Source: Tolypeutes matacus (Eukaryota > Chordata > Mammalia > Cingulata > Chlamyphoridae). Taken from it: a stretch of DNA of 64,000 nucleotides. The stretch covers positions 26,717,119 to 26,781,118 of the forward strand of contig JAKSZT010053883.1 in the NCBI GenBank assembly GCA_026826555.1, written 5' to 3'. The position numbers were made by a program, and so were the translations under genes. Position 1 is the stretch's first letter, and each line of letters starts with the position of its first letter. Of this stretch, positions 1-37,190 are shown piece by piece. The notes under the pieces were generated by a model. The model saw only the letters and a list, made by a program, of their open reading frames with translations, did not search any database and was not told the DNA's origin.

Positions 1-631
1 TCCCAAGACCCATCAGCCTGAGGGAAAGCTGGCCAAAGTACAAAGGTGAGGGGCACTGCTGCCTCTCACCCCATGAGTCCAGAGGCCCTCTCTGCCTCCG
101 AGTCAGAACCACACAAGCCCTCCACCCCTACCCACCCTTGGTCTCAGGTTGGCAGTGGGGATTGGAGGACCCCTGGGGTCCAAGGAAGTGGCAGTGGGAA
201 GGGGCAGGCATCTACTTACTGCACCGGTGGGCAGTGCTGGAGAAGTTGCAGGGGGCCAGTGAACCCATCAGGGCCGTGTTGGGGCTCCAGGTCAGAAGGG
301 GCAGAGGTGGCAAGTGCTCAAGGCCTTCCCAGGATATTCCATTCCTGCAAGGCCAAGGGCAGGGCAAGTTATACCTGCAGCCAGGGTTGCAGCCAACTGC
401 TGCAGCTGCCTCCTTCCTTAGGATGGGGGTCAGGAAAAGCAGGTTTCTAAGGGGTCCTGAGATCAAACATCCCTCATTGTAGTAAACAGATGCTGTAGAA
501 GACTACTTAACAACACAGAAAAGTGCTTATACCTGATGAAGTGACATGCACACACAAAAGGTTATGGAACAATAGGTAGAATGTGTTTTGAGTTTTGTAA
601 AATAAATTTTACACACATGAAAAAGACTGTA

Positions 632-719
632 GGGGGGCCAGATGTGGCTCAAATGGTTGGGCGTCTCTTTCCCATATGGAGGGACCTGGGTTTGATCCCC
701 AGGACCTCCCGGTAAAAAA
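632..719 (+). mobile_element. DAS SINE monomer
   Basis: tRNA-like head (GATGTGGCTCAAATGG, B box GGGTTTGATCC) followed by poly(A). It is flanked by a perfect 12-bp target duplication, AAAAAGACTGTA, at 620-631 and 720-731. Confidence 0.92.
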
Positions 720-3700
720 AAAAAGACTGTAAACCTGATCACCAAAGCTCTAGCAGTGGTAATCTCTGGACAGTGGGCTGATAGATGAATGTTATTTTGT
801 GTGTCTTTATTATATTTTCCAAATTTTCTACAATGAGCAAGTTATAAGCAAAAATTTTAACTTAGAAAAGCAACACGTTTTAAATGAGAAAACCCTTGAG
901 CAACAATTCCATTTGTAGGCACTTACTCCAGGAAACACACAGAAGGATGAAGAATAGTAGGTGAAAGATGATCATATTTTTGTAAAAGAAAATTATATTT
1001 TTGTCTATGCATGAGGAAATATGCCTGGAAGGGTCTGCACCATTGTTAACAGCTATTGACTTCCGGCAGTGGGATGAGGGAAATTTCTACTTTATAGTTA
1101 CATTTATTTGGATTTTTTATTTTTTACAATGAACATCAGTTATTTTATAATTTTTTTTAAAAAAAGCAAGTAAGTAAACAACTTTTCTAGTCTTTGACAC
1201 TCTCCCTGGTTCTCCCTGCCCAGAGTCTGGCTGGGGGTGATCAGTGGGGCTTGCCTGAGCATCTTTAGAAAAGGGCTATCTCTGATCTCTAAGCTCCCCC
1301 CCAACTTGGAGATGGGGTGGTTTCAGGATTCCAGCTTTGACATTGGCCTGCATAGCCAGCATGCATTTTCGAGCTCACTCTGCGTCCAGCATGACATGAT
1401 CCCTCCTGTAAAATGCTCATGATTTAGTAGCAGTGGGAGACCCAAAGTGCTTCAGGGGTACAGAGCCATGACGTCTGCTGGGCCATGAAGGATGGGTAAG
1501 ATTTCAACAGGAAGAGAAAGGAAAGCAAGGGCCTTCGAGGCAGGGGCAAGAGTGTTCAAAGGCAGATGTGTTAAGGACACAAACTGCGGTTAACATTATC
1601 CGCTCTGGAGTTCTCTTACTCTGAGTGCTCTGAGGCTAACATTACATGCACAGTCTTTTTCTCCTCGAGCAGAAGTCCCTGAAAACAAGAAAAGCTGTGG
1701 TGTCGTCTCCATTAGCCAGTGCCAGGCATGTTGGAGAGGAGGGGGGAGGGCCTGGAGGCTGGGCTGAAAGGAGAAGTGGGATTGGCTTGGTAAACAGGAG
1801 CGCCGTCAGTTTCTAGCCTGGTTTGGGTCCACACAGTAACAGCTGCTGTGATGCTGCCTTTACGGAGCCATACGTAACCTGTCCCCATGACTTCCCCCCA
1901 CCTGCCTTGCATAGTGCCTGAAATCCCATCATTAGCCACTCTTGGGGGCATGGTTCTTATCATAAATGTGCATAGGTTGGGGAGGGGGTGACATCTCAAA
2001 TCATCAGAAGCACAGGAGGGGGAATTTTTGATGGAGGAATGAAAGGGGTGGGGGAGAGCATTCCAGGATTGTGACAGAGGGGGGTCCCCAAAGAGGAAGA
2101 CGGATGGTGAAGAGGGGCACTGTTCAATAAACTCCATGAGGCTGTCTCAAGCTAGCACCTTATAACAGGGAGTTGGCCCACAGGTCAGGGCCACCCATCC
2201 CTCTGCTGGCCAATGAGTAACAGAGAGCCTGAAGGTGGAGAGGAAGGCAGCGGCTCCCCCCACAAGGTTGAAAAGGTATGCCCACAAACCCACACCTGTG
2301 ACACACACACACACCTCCAGCCAGTCTCTGCATTTGCAGAGGAAACTCTCAGGCCCTTATCTCCCAGGTGGCAGGAACAAAGCTGCTGGGACCCCAGACC
2401 TTGTTCCTGGTTGGCAGAGCTGCCAGCGTGGTCAGGGAGGGGCTTTGTCCTGGGGTGTATGGTGGGCAGAGGGAGCAGGCCTAGGGATTCAGCCTAGAGG
2501 GAGTGAGGTGGGGGCAATAGCTCCTTCTCTGGGAAAAAGGCTCCAACCCCCCACCCACCCCCAACCATCCGAGGTTCCAGGGCTGTCTCCAGTGTCATGG
2601 GATTAGGGGACCCTCTTGGGCCATCACTCCTGATGACCTCACCCACCTGGGACAACCGGCAACTCCTGTGACTGTAGGGCAGGGGCTTTGTTCCTGTGGT
2701 GGCTGATGCCTCCTGCAGCTGTGGTGCTGGCTCTGGATTCTGTTGTCAGCAAGGAAGGTACCAGGTGTGGGCAGGTACCAACTGGCTCTGCCCTGGAGGA
2801 GGGGAAGATGGGTCCAGGCCAATTCTCCCTTTTCCTTCGGGAGGAGAACAGAGGAAGGCACTGGGCTTTTGGTGCCTGGTGCTGGGGCGGGGGGGGGGGG
2901 GCCTGGCCACTCCCCTTCTCCTTCTGCTCAGGCTCCAGGTTCCTAGGGTGTGGAGGAGGCACCAGAACTCACAGGGGAGATTGGAGGTAGCATGAAAAGC
3001 CCATGGCTGAGAGGCAGAAGACCTGGATTTTGCCCCTGCCTGACCCGGTGACCATGGGATAGTGTCTTCCCATCTGGATCCCAGTTTTCTTATCTGTGTC
3101 TCTCAGCAGGCTGTCCTGGAATCTGTGATGCTGACGGCACACCCAGCTGGGCTGTCTCTAACCCAGGAAGGGCTTTCCTACTCCAGCACCCTGTCCCCTC
3201 CTTCCTCTCTCTGAGGAGTTGTAGTCCCTGACTCTGATAGCCATCCCCTTCTTAAACACGAGGACCTTCTCTAAGCACCTCCCTCCTCAACCCTGCCCCT
3301 GCTTGCTTCCTGTCTGCCTTTGTGCTGGGACCCTTCCTCTCAGCTGGCCATTCATTCTCTCTCTTATGAGCACTGAGGATGCCTGGGTTCTGGTCCTGGC
3401 TCTGCCACATGCTGCATGACCTTGAGCTGGAAACAACCCACTCTGGGCTGCAGGTTGGGCTGGAGGATTCCCCAGGGACCCCCTCCCGCCAACACTCAGA
3501 TTCATCACATTGAGGCCCACAGTTTTGGGGGGTTCTCCAGGACCTGGGCTTTGTGGCTCCCTCTCCAGTCTCCTGAAAAGCCTGCCTCTGTCATGACATC
3601 TAGGTGGGAAGCCCCTGGAGTGCTGGTTCAAGTGTTGACCCTTCCCCTAATTCATCAAATTCAGGGGTGGGGGGCATTTTGTAAAGGTCAGATATATAAC

Positions 3701-4404
3701 TTAAAGTTTTTGAAAGAAGATAGAAGACTGCTCTATTCTGTATCTAGTTTTTTTTTTTTTTAAGTCATCATTTTTATCAGGTAGGAAAGAACAAAGGAAA
3801 ATGAACCTGTTTCAAAATAAAAGTTTTCCACCCTCCCCTCCTGCCAAACTGCATCTGTTCACATCTGTCTCTGTTCCAGCCCTGCCACCTATCACCCCCT
3901 CTTCTCTTATGTGGTTCAGGATTCTCGGGGGAGGTTGGGTGGAAGCAAGGGTGTCCCAGAATAAGGAAAACTAACCGTGCCCCGGTGAGCAATGACGATT
4001 CAGCACCTTGGCCAGCACCCCGCCCCCGCGCCTGCAGGTAAAGCCTGTGGCAGGAGCTTCTGTAACTGACCTCCGGGCAGTGCACTTGGAGGTGATGAAC
4101 AGAGCAGGGGCCCAGGCAGGAGGGGACGAAGACAATATTAGCTGCCCAGGTGTGAGCAGTCCGCCTCCAGGGATGGCCTCTGGCAGGAGAGGAGGCCAGT
4201 CCCCAGAGCCCCCGAAGAGAGCTCTGTGCTGCCGAGAGAACTTATCTCTGTTGTTTTCTGTCCCTGCTGCCACCCCAGAGAGAAGGGCCAGGAGCTAATA
4301 GCCTTGTTAGGTGCTGCGCAGATGAAGCCCTGGGACCCAACATTAGACTTACAGAATCCTGGGCCAGCAATTCTGGGACTCTGGCAATCAGTGACTTAGA
4401 TCTC

Positions 4405-4500
4405 TAACCTGTCCTCTTTATAGATAGGGAAACTGAGGCCAAAGGAGAGAGAGGGACCTGCTCAGGGTCACATAGTGTCTTCATGAGTCCAACCCCGCCC
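4405..4500 (-). mobile_element. MIR fragment
   Basis: GGGAAACTGAGGCCAAAGG then CTCAGGGTCACATAG. Confidence 0.7.
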
Positions 4501-5034
4501 CCACCCTGGGAGGTACATGAGGCTTACACCCCATAAAATCAATGCCTGGGGTGGTTCCCTCTCTTCTCTCCCCACCTCCAGGTCATAGGTGAGGATTCAC
4601 CTGATTCCTGAGTGAGCATTCAGTCTATCCTCATTCTGCAGGTGAGGAACTGAAGAATGGACCTTCAGGATACAAAATGACTTAGGCAGAGCCAAGACGG
4701 GTCCTGTTTCCAGGTTGCTGCACTACATTACGCAGGAGCATCGAGGCCTCCTATGGACGGTATGCCTGGCCTGTGTCCAGATGCAGGGCCCTGCCTGACC
4801 CCTGGCCAGGCTGCCTCCTCGTCAGTTAGAGATGGGTGGACCTACTTCTGCACGGCCTAGGTGTTCCTATACCCCTCACAGGGCACAAGAAGAAAGATAG
4901 ATTCCTTAGGGTCAGAGCCAGCCCAGAGGTTCAGAAAACCCACACAGCTCCAGGTATGACTCAGGGAGGCAGCAGGAGGGAGAGGATCTTTCTAAGATCA
5001 TGGCATTTTACAGCTTGCCAACAACTCATGGGAG

Positions 5035-5175
5035 GTTGGTGTTATTATCCCCATTTTCCACAAGGGACAACTGAAGCCCAGAGAGGTTAAGTAATTTTCA
5101 TGAAGTCATACAATGGTGGAGTTTGGATTGGAGCCCAGGTCTGTGTGATTCCAGAGCCCAGGCTCTTGCCACTGC
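5035..5175 (-). mobile_element. MIR
   Basis: TTATTATCCCCATTTTCC, AGAGAGGTTAAGTAATTT. Confidence 0.75.
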
Positions 5176-5499
5176 CCCCTCTGCCTGTTCCCAAGGATCC
5201 CAACACCCTCTCCTTTGGGCAAAGACTGTTTCTGCTGGCTGGTAACTTTCCAGACAGGGTTATGGTGTGAGCACTGGCCTAGAAGTCTGATGGAACTAAT
5301 TTCTAATCCAAGATCCATCACTTATCTGTGAGACCTGAGATTCCAGGCAAGTTGCACCCTCTCTGAGAACCTTGTTTTCCTCCTCTGTAAAAATGGGTTT
5401 AATACTCTCTACCCAGTAGGGTTTTGTGTCCTGGCCATGCTAATGTATGTACACTTCCTGGGGCAGAACAGATGAGCCTTTGTGTTTGTCAAAATGAAT

Positions 5500-7299
5500 G
5501 GAACTGACCACTGATGTCCTGTAACTTTAATTTAATACAAATTCATGAAAACTCACAAAACGGGCAACATTTTAAATAAAAATACTGTTGGGGATGGCCA
5601 GAGATCTGGTAGCTTAAATGGTGGGATGGGGCTGAGGATTCCTCCCACCAAAGGGGAAGTCCCAGTGGGCAGCAGTTGTGAGGTGAGAACCCCCCAAGTT
5701 CAGCTCTTCTGGCACCCTTGGAATGGGTGTGGTCAAAGACCCCAAGTGCAGAATCTAGGCACTAGGACTAGAAAGAAAAGCCAAGGCTGGGAGACATTTC
5801 TGCTTCGTCCCACAGGTCTATTTCTCAGGTCCCAGCCCCTGAGCCACAGGGCTGGATACCTAGGAGCGGACTCCAGTTCTCCTGGATTCTTCACTGTTGG
5901 GTGCTGTGACAAAAACTGCAGATAATCTTGCTTAGCATCCATTCTACCTTTCTTCAAGTGTGTCTTTTTGTACCACTGAGGCTGGAAAGAGGAAAACGAC
6001 AATACCCAGACTTCCTTGCAGCTAAGGTTCTGGTTCTGGCTTAGGTTTCCCCAAACAGATCTGTTGGAGAGATTTGGATTCAGGAACTAAGTAAAGCAGG
6101 AAAGAGGCAGGGCTTGGATGATCTACTTGCTGGCCTGCATGGTGGCAGACAGCCCAGTTCTGTAGTCAGTGGTTTCCTGACACTGCAGCTTCCTGCAGGT
6201 GTACATAGCTTTCCTGGTCACAATACACACATGATGAGCCTGGCACCTGGAAGCTGTCCCCAGAAATTTAGCAGAGTCTGCTCCTCCAGCACTTCCAATG
6301 ATTCTGCAAGTCATCAGGTACCTGGTAATAAATTCTTGTCTGCTTAAACAAGCTAAAGTGGCTCCTACTGCCTGCAACAGGGTTCCTGACTAAAACAGAT
6401 GCCAAGTCTGATGAGGGGTCCCAGCCAATAGCACCTCCCAGGGCTCAGGTCCTGACTAAACCAACTGCTCCCAGCAGCCTCCCCATACCCTAGCCTGGTC
6501 CCAGAGGCCTAGGTGAAGTGGGCTGGCTGGCCCCTGGCCCTGAGCTGCTCATCCTGCAAGTGCCTCTGAGCCAGTGGGCTCTGCGTCAGCCTTGGGGTGT
6601 GCCCTTGTCCGGCCCTTGGGCTGGTGGGCAGGTAGGTAACATGTGGGCTCCACTTCTGGGTGCCTTCTGCAGGCCAGTGCCCTCTCACAGGGAGCAGAGC
6701 ATCATCTCTGACCTGGAGGTCAGTGGGGAAAGCAGGAACCATGTAGCTCATGGTTCGAGGGTGGCAGGAAAGGGAGGTTCTCAGGAAAACCTAGCACTAC
6801 CTACTGCCTGGGTCCACAGTGGGCTGGCGTCAAGAGTCAAATGGTCTATCACTAGCTTGGTCAGGGCCAAGACTTAGACCATGGGGCATGAGAGGGTTCT
6901 GTGTCTCTTTTGGGTTGCCACCTACTGGCAACACTCTGACACATCCTGAGTCCAGGGCATCCGGTCAGGAGAGAGATATAGGGAGGTAGCCCCTTGCCTC
7001 CAAGAGGGTAGGGATGAGGGTTGGGTAGGGGTTGGTCAGAAGAGAAGCCATGTCACATCCTTGGACCAAAGTTGCATCCCCAAGGAGATCAGTGCTACAG
7101 AACATCAATTCTGGAGAGCCTAGGAACCATGGGGCTCAGCCTCCCCCTGACAGATAGGGAAATGGAGGTTGAAGAGTAAACAGGCGGCCTGAGGCCTCAG
7201 GGTGGCCAAGCCAGGCAGGAGTTCTGGCCTTCGGTCTCCTGGGCAGGGCGCTTGCCGGCGGCCATGGCCCCAGGAGACTGTGGTCTTCCGCGGCCAGTG
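5500..7299 (-). other. TRIM62: TRIM62 3'UTR, extent uncertain
   Basis: This stretch follows the stop codon on the minus strand with no further gene signal. No minus-strand AATAAA occurs between the stop and about 1.1 kb of the window start. The first plausible polyadenylation signals are two overlapping minus-strand ATTAAA hexamers at 5527-5536, which would give a 3'UTR near 1.77 kb; a further ATTAAA lies at 5398-5403. The 3' end cannot be fixed without transcript data. Confidence 0.4.
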
Positions 7300-32171
<24,872 letters not shown>

Positions 32172-32186
32172 TCAGCCCCGAGGCAT
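32172..32186 (-). promoter_or_regulatory. Possible 4-codon upstream ORF in TRIM62 leader
   Basis: On the gene strand ATG CCT CGG GGC TGA begins 60 nt before the TRIM62 ATG and ends 45 nt before it. The initiation context is weak (C at -3, C at +4). It matters only if transcription starts upstream of 32186. Confidence 0.3.
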
Positions 32187-32844
32187 GGGCGCGGGGGGGA
32201 GGCGGGCAGGGGCCGGGGTTGGGACTACGGGGACAGAGGGAGGTGGCGGCCGGGAGGGCGGTAACGCAGACGAAAGGGGCCGGGGGCTCGGGCTAGTCGG
32301 CACGCGAGGCCGGAAGGAGGGTGGTCTCGGGGTGGGTAACCCGGAGCGAGGGGTGCTGGGGGAGGTGGCTAAGCGTGGGGGTCAGGGAAGGGGCTTCTGG
32401 CGAGGAGGTCCTAGGGAGGAGGACAGTCCGCAGGGATGGGTGCCGGGAGAAGGGGATCCGGGAGGGGGCTGGAGCCTTGAGGGGGATGAAATCCCAAGAT
32501 GGGGGTGGTGGGGGAAGGGGGGAAGCCGAGAGTGGGGGGTTCCGGGGGAGGGGAAAGCCAGGCCGAGCCGCACTGCGACGGCGCCTGGCAGAGGAGAGGA
32601 GGGGTGCCAGCCCGCTCACTGCCCGATCGCCGCCCCAAGCCCTGGCCCTGCGCGGCCCCTTACCCCGGCGGGCTCGGCTGCCACCGCTCGGGTCCGAAAG
32701 CAGCCTCGCAACCCGGAACCAGCCAAGCCGAGCTGCCGGCGGCCGCAGCTCTCTCCCCGCCCCCGAGGGCGGGGCCCGAGAGACCCCGCCCCCCGCGGGC
32801 GGGGGAGGGGGAAGAGGAGGGGAGGGGAGGGCAGGGCCTCCAGC

Positions 32845-33205
32845 CTGGGGAAAGCTAGCGCGCGCACACACCACGCACGCACGCACGCACACACACACAC
32901 ACCCCCATCCCACCACACACACATACCCTCGTCGCCGCCAGCACCTATACGCTCCCCTGCTCCTCTGGGAGCGAAACGCAGCTGGGGAAAGCTCGCGCGC
33001 GCGCACACACCACATACACACACACACACACCCCACACACACACCCCACACACACACGCACACACCACACACACACGCACACACCACATACACACACACA
33101 CCACACACACGCACACACCACATACACACACACACACACCCCACACACACCCTCGTCCCCGCCAGCACCTATCCGCTCGCCTGCTCCTCTGGGAGCGAAA
33201 CGCAG
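32845..33205. repeat. Tandem duplication with embedded CA repeats
   Basis: Two head-to-tail units, 32845-32981 (137 bp) and 32982-33205 (224 bp), start CTGGGGAAAGCT and end with a near-identical block of about 55 bp (32926-32981 and 33149-33205) that includes CTCCTCTGGGAGCGAAACG. Between these ends lies imperfect (CA)n/(CG)n that is about 90 bp longer in the second unit. The CA tract explains the His/Thr-rich open frames in this area. Confidence 0.85.
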
Positions 33206-36046
33206 CTGTTCCTTCAGAGTCTGCGCTTGGACCTTCATCCAGGTCTCGCTAAGGATCCCCGTGGTGGGTGGGGGGCAGCTAATTTGAGAGGACGAGTAAA
33301 CAAGGAGCATCATCCTGCATCCTCAATTTGAAGATTTGGGAACAATACTATTTTGTTTTAAAAGCAAACAAGGAGATGTCGAGTAATCTGCGTAGAATAC
33401 AACTTCCACATATGCCTGGGGCAAGTGCAGTATCCTACCCTCCCGGGCCCTGGGTCCGGTTTCCTCTAGGCTTTCTTGAGGAGTGCTTAGGGAAGAAGTT
33501 TGGAAAGCCCTGGCCCTGACTAATGTCTGACCCGAAGGGTCCCTTCCATTCAGCAAAGCTTTCTGGAGGGCTGTATTATGGGGGAGGGGAAGGGTGTGGA
33601 GCAGGAGAGAGGGAGAGAGAGTAATGGAGACCCTATCTGGTGCACCAGATGGAGAGGGGATGAGGGATTTCTAGGCTGGGGACACAGCATGTGCTAAGGC
33701 CAAAAGGTGTGAAAGGGGAGGGCACATTTGGGGGAAAGGCAAGTAATTCTGTACTGGGGGGGGAGGGGCTTGGGTGAGGTGGAGGCCTTGAAGTTCCTGG
33801 CAAAGAATTTCCTGAGGCTCTTAAGCAGAGGGATGACCTGGTCAGATTTGGGTTTCCAGAAGTCAGAGAAGTCAGGAGGTCCTCATATCACCAGCAAAGT
33901 GAAGGACCCTTTCCCTCCAGTCTGAATTTTTGCAGTGCCTGACACAGAATAAAGGTGTGGAGCTAAATAATAGCAGAGAAGACAGACTGAAGGAGGAGAG
34001 CCTGGGCACCAGTTAGGTCGATGTCATTGTGCCTGCAGGAGGTGAGACCTGAACTAGGACCAGGGCAGTGAAGAAGGAGAGAAGACCAGAGTCTTGAAAG
34101 TTTACACACTATGAAATTAGTGATGGATTGGATGTGGGGGTGAGGGAGAAGGAGGTGTTGGTGGCTCCACAGTTTATGCCTCCTCCAGAAATGTCTGGAG
34201 TTTAACTTTACTGACATACACGTTAAGAAACAGCTCTAAGCTTAGTCCTCTGCTATTTATGTGTTCTCCATCACACCATCACCTGGTCCAGTACCTGCAT
34301 CATTGCCATAGGCAGGTTGGTTGCTCATCCAACAGCTATTCCTCGACTTCCTCTCTGTCAAAGCCTTGATTTTGTTCAGGTGTCCCCCTCCTCCTTGTAA
34401 CTGAGGGAAGGCTGATCCCAGTCCAGCTCCTGCTCCAGGAGTTAAGTCCTGTTTGACCCAAGTCCATCATGTTGGTCCATTCTTTTTGATGGTTTGGATG
34501 TGAGCATGTGATGCAGATCTGGCCTGTGAAACCAGAGGGGAAGCCTATGGCAAGGTGGCGGGGAGCACAAGAAGGGAGCTAGTTCTAGAAAGGATATCAT
34601 CTTTCTAAAACAGTCTGCCCCCTTTTGCTGGCTGTGGATGTATTTGATGGCAATGCTTGGAATTGGAGCAGCCATCGTGTTCCCAGTCTGAGGACGCATC
34701 CAACACATGGAGGAGGGCAGCACCAAGAGAATCTCAGGGACGAGGAGCTGTCGCTCTGACACAGAGCCTGGACTTTTGGATATGTGAGATGGTCCATCTT
34801 ATTGCATAAGCAAGTTTAAGGGGTGTACTGTCACTTGGCAACCAAAAGAATCCCAACTGATAGACTAATATGCACACCCAATTTTATTTTTTACAAACAG
34901 GCCAGAGTCTAAATTCTTGAAGCCTTTGAAGTGAAATGTGAAATGGAAAAAGGCCTGATGTTGGGCTTCATTTATTCAACATATATTTATTGATATTGAC
35001 TCTGAGCAGGCCTGGTACTGGGAGAATGGTGGGGGTGGGGATGGGGAGAGAGATAGACATGAATAAACTGCAGCCCTTACCTGAGAACCTTGCAGACTAG
35101 AGGGAAAACAATGAGCAATTCTTATCAGGCACAGTAGAGTGTATGGAGCACTCTCGTATATATGATCAGATCTGAGTCTCATAGCTATTTTAACCAGTAG
35201 GTATTATTATCCCCCTTTTATAGAAGAAGAAACTGGGGCTCAAAGAGAGGAGGGCTGGTGGAAATTGCTGGCTGTGCATCAGAATTCATCTTTTATAGTA
35301 ACAGAGTTATAGCTGGAGGAGTGGCTCATCTGCTAGAAACAGCAGTACCCGGCTGCTCTGCCCTTTCCAATAGAATGTAAGTAGAAATTGGCCCTAAGGC
35401 ATTGGGCTTGTGCTATTCTGTGCTTCATTTCCTCTTCCCTGGAGTTGAAACACAGATGTGCCAGGGACCTAGCTTTGACATTGCTTTAAAGGATCTGGCA
35501 AAGATATAAAAGGAACCTGGGCTCCCGAATGACTACAACGTGTGCTATTGTGTGAGTGAGAAGTAAACTGCATTTTCAATAAGCTATTATTTTGGGTCTC
35601 TTTGTTGTAGCACCTTAGCTTTTCCTATCTTATTCTACACCTATTTTTAAAAGATACTCTGATACTCTTTTATGCTATTTTCTAAAAGCCTTTCAGTAGT
35701 TAAGCTCTTCTTAATAACTAGCTCAAATCTCTTCCTAAGTTTACAGAATATGTTTTTGTTTTTTCCAGTCACAGTCCATTTGACCTTTCATAATTCTTTC
35801 CAGATTTTAGACTTTTCACTCTTTGCGCTTCCCCTGACCTTCCTCCAGTTGGGTTAATATGCAGAACACTAAGACTGGTGATTATATTTAACTTTGGCAA
35901 GTCATTGCTCTCTCTCGATCTCTGTTTGATGACCTGATACTTTTGAGGGATGTGAACTAAGACTTGGAGATCCTGACCACAGTGTTCATCACCCCCTCCA
36001 CTTATACTCTAAAAGAAAACATCAGGGTGTTTTTTTTAAACCTCTC
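33206..36046. other. Upstream intergenic DNA with old repeats
   Basis: No gene is seen. About 33580-34110 resembles minus-strand L2. About 34320-34865 and 35335-35650 look like MaLR (MLT1-type) LTR remnants, judged by the late motif TTATTTTGGGTCTCT and similar. A minus-strand MIR lies at about 35125-35285. Confidence 0.5.
35125..35285 (-). mobile_element. MIR fragment
   Basis: GGTATTATTATCCCCCTTTT, GAAACTGGGGCTCAAAG. Confidence 0.75.
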
Positions 36047-36638
36047 TGTCCCAGTTTGTCTTTTGTGAACCTCAGAAAATTATGTTCTTAAGCTAACCCA
36101 TACCTGTGCCTGATTAGATTCCGTTAAGGGGCCTTTGATTAGATCACTTGATTAAAATCACTTTAGGGGGGCGGATGTGGCTCAAATGGTTGGGTGTCCG
36201 TCTGCCATATGGAGGGACCTGGGTTCAATCCCTGGGACCTCCCGAAGGCGCATGGGCTGCCAGGCTCTGTGTGCCGCTGAGCTGTCGGGCCCTGAGAGCC
36301 ATGCAGCAGGATGATGACGTAGCAGGAGAGAGACAAGACAGAAGCCAGGAGCTGAGGTGGCGCAGGCAGCAGAATACCTCTCTCCTGCATCGGAGGTCTC
36401 CAGGATCGAATCCTGGTGAAGACTGGAGGAGGAGGATGAGAAGAGATGGCGGGAAAACAGACACAGAGAATTGCCCAGCGAATGGACACAAAAACAGCAA
36501 ATGGGGAAGGGGGGGTTTAAAATGGATAAAGTAAATAAATAAATCTTTAAAAAAAAAAAAAAATCACTTTAGAGCCTTTGATTGGACTATGTCAGTGAGG
36601 TGTGACCCAGGTTGGGTCTCTACCCTCTTGCTGGGGTC

Positions 36639-36640
<2 letters not shown>
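36047..36640 (+). mobile_element. ERVL-type LTR fragment split by a SINE
   Basis: It begins TGTCCCAGTTTGTC and shows the same order of blocks as the LTR at 41338 (TTATGTTCTTAA, later GGTGTGACCCAGG). It is broken by the SINE at 36166-36559 and truncated at a poly(T) tract near 36640. Confidence 0.6.
36166..36559 (+). mobile_element. DAS SINE dimer inside an LTR
   Basis: The first tRNA-like unit (B box GGGTTCAATCC) is followed with almost no linker by a second unit containing GAGGTGGCGCAGGCAGCAG and B-box-like GGATCGAATCC near 36410. It ends (TAAA)n and poly(A). The target duplication AAAATCACTTTA is at 36154-36165 and 36560-36571. Confidence 0.92.
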
Positions 36641-36670
<30 letters not shown>

Positions 36671-36868
36671 ACAAACTTTATTTTTTTTTTAGGAGGGAAT
36701 GGGGATTGAACCCAGGACCTCATACATGGGAAGCAGGCACTTAACCACTGAGTTACATATGCTCCCCAATGAGATGTGGTTTTTTCGTTTGTTTTTAGGT
36801 GGTACCGGGGATCAAACCTGGGACCTCGTACATGGGAAGCAGGCGCTCAACCACTCGAGCTAATACAT
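36641..36868 (-). mobile_element. Two old inverted DAS monomers in tandem
   Basis: Each unit reads T-rich tail, then the inverted B box (GATTGAACCCAGGACC; GGATCAAACCTGGGACC), then CATGGGAAGCAGGC and the inverted A box. They are more diverged than the SINEs nearby and show no clear target duplication. Confidence 0.75.
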
Positions 36869-36922
36869 TTTATTTTTAAAGAGGTTTTAGATTGCAGAAA
36901 AGTTACATCAAAAGTATAAGGG

Positions 36923-37177
36923 GGGAAGCGGCTGTGGCTCAATTGGTTGGGCTCCCGTTTACCATATGGAGGGCCCCGGGTTCGATTCCCAGGGCCTCCT
37001 GGTGAAGGCAAGTCAGCCCAAGTGGTGCAGTGGGCTGACAGCCTGCATGGCACAGCAAGATAACTCAACAAAGGGAGACAAGCAGATACAGAAAAACACA
37101 CAGCAAATGGACACAATGAGCACAAGCAGGAAGGGAGGGGTAAATAAATAAAATAAAAATAAAATCTTAAAAAAAAA
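36923..37177 (+). mobile_element. DAS SINE, chimeric form
   Basis: tRNA-like head with B box GGGTTCGATTCC, then a non-tRNA body containing CACACAGCAAATGGACACA, then (TAAA)n and poly(A). The target duplication AAAAGTATAAGGG lies at 36910-36922 and 37178-37190. Confidence 0.92.
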
Positions 37178-37190
37178 AAAAGTATAAGGG

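Larger units (their letters stand above)
1..5499. other. Intergenic DNA downstream of TRIM62
   Basis: No exon-like open frame or known gene is visible. The content is one DAS SINE (632-719), AT-rich unclassified sequence (about 780-1180), MIR fragments and G- or C-homopolymer runs such as G about 2887-2901. Short open frames here are low-complexity and have no recognisable domains. Confidence 0.6.

Noticed and set aside
36166..36416. Possible tRNA genes (A- and B-box sequences)
   Set aside because: They belong to SINE heads with A-tails and target duplications; no proper tRNA cloverleaf end or anticodon arm is kept.
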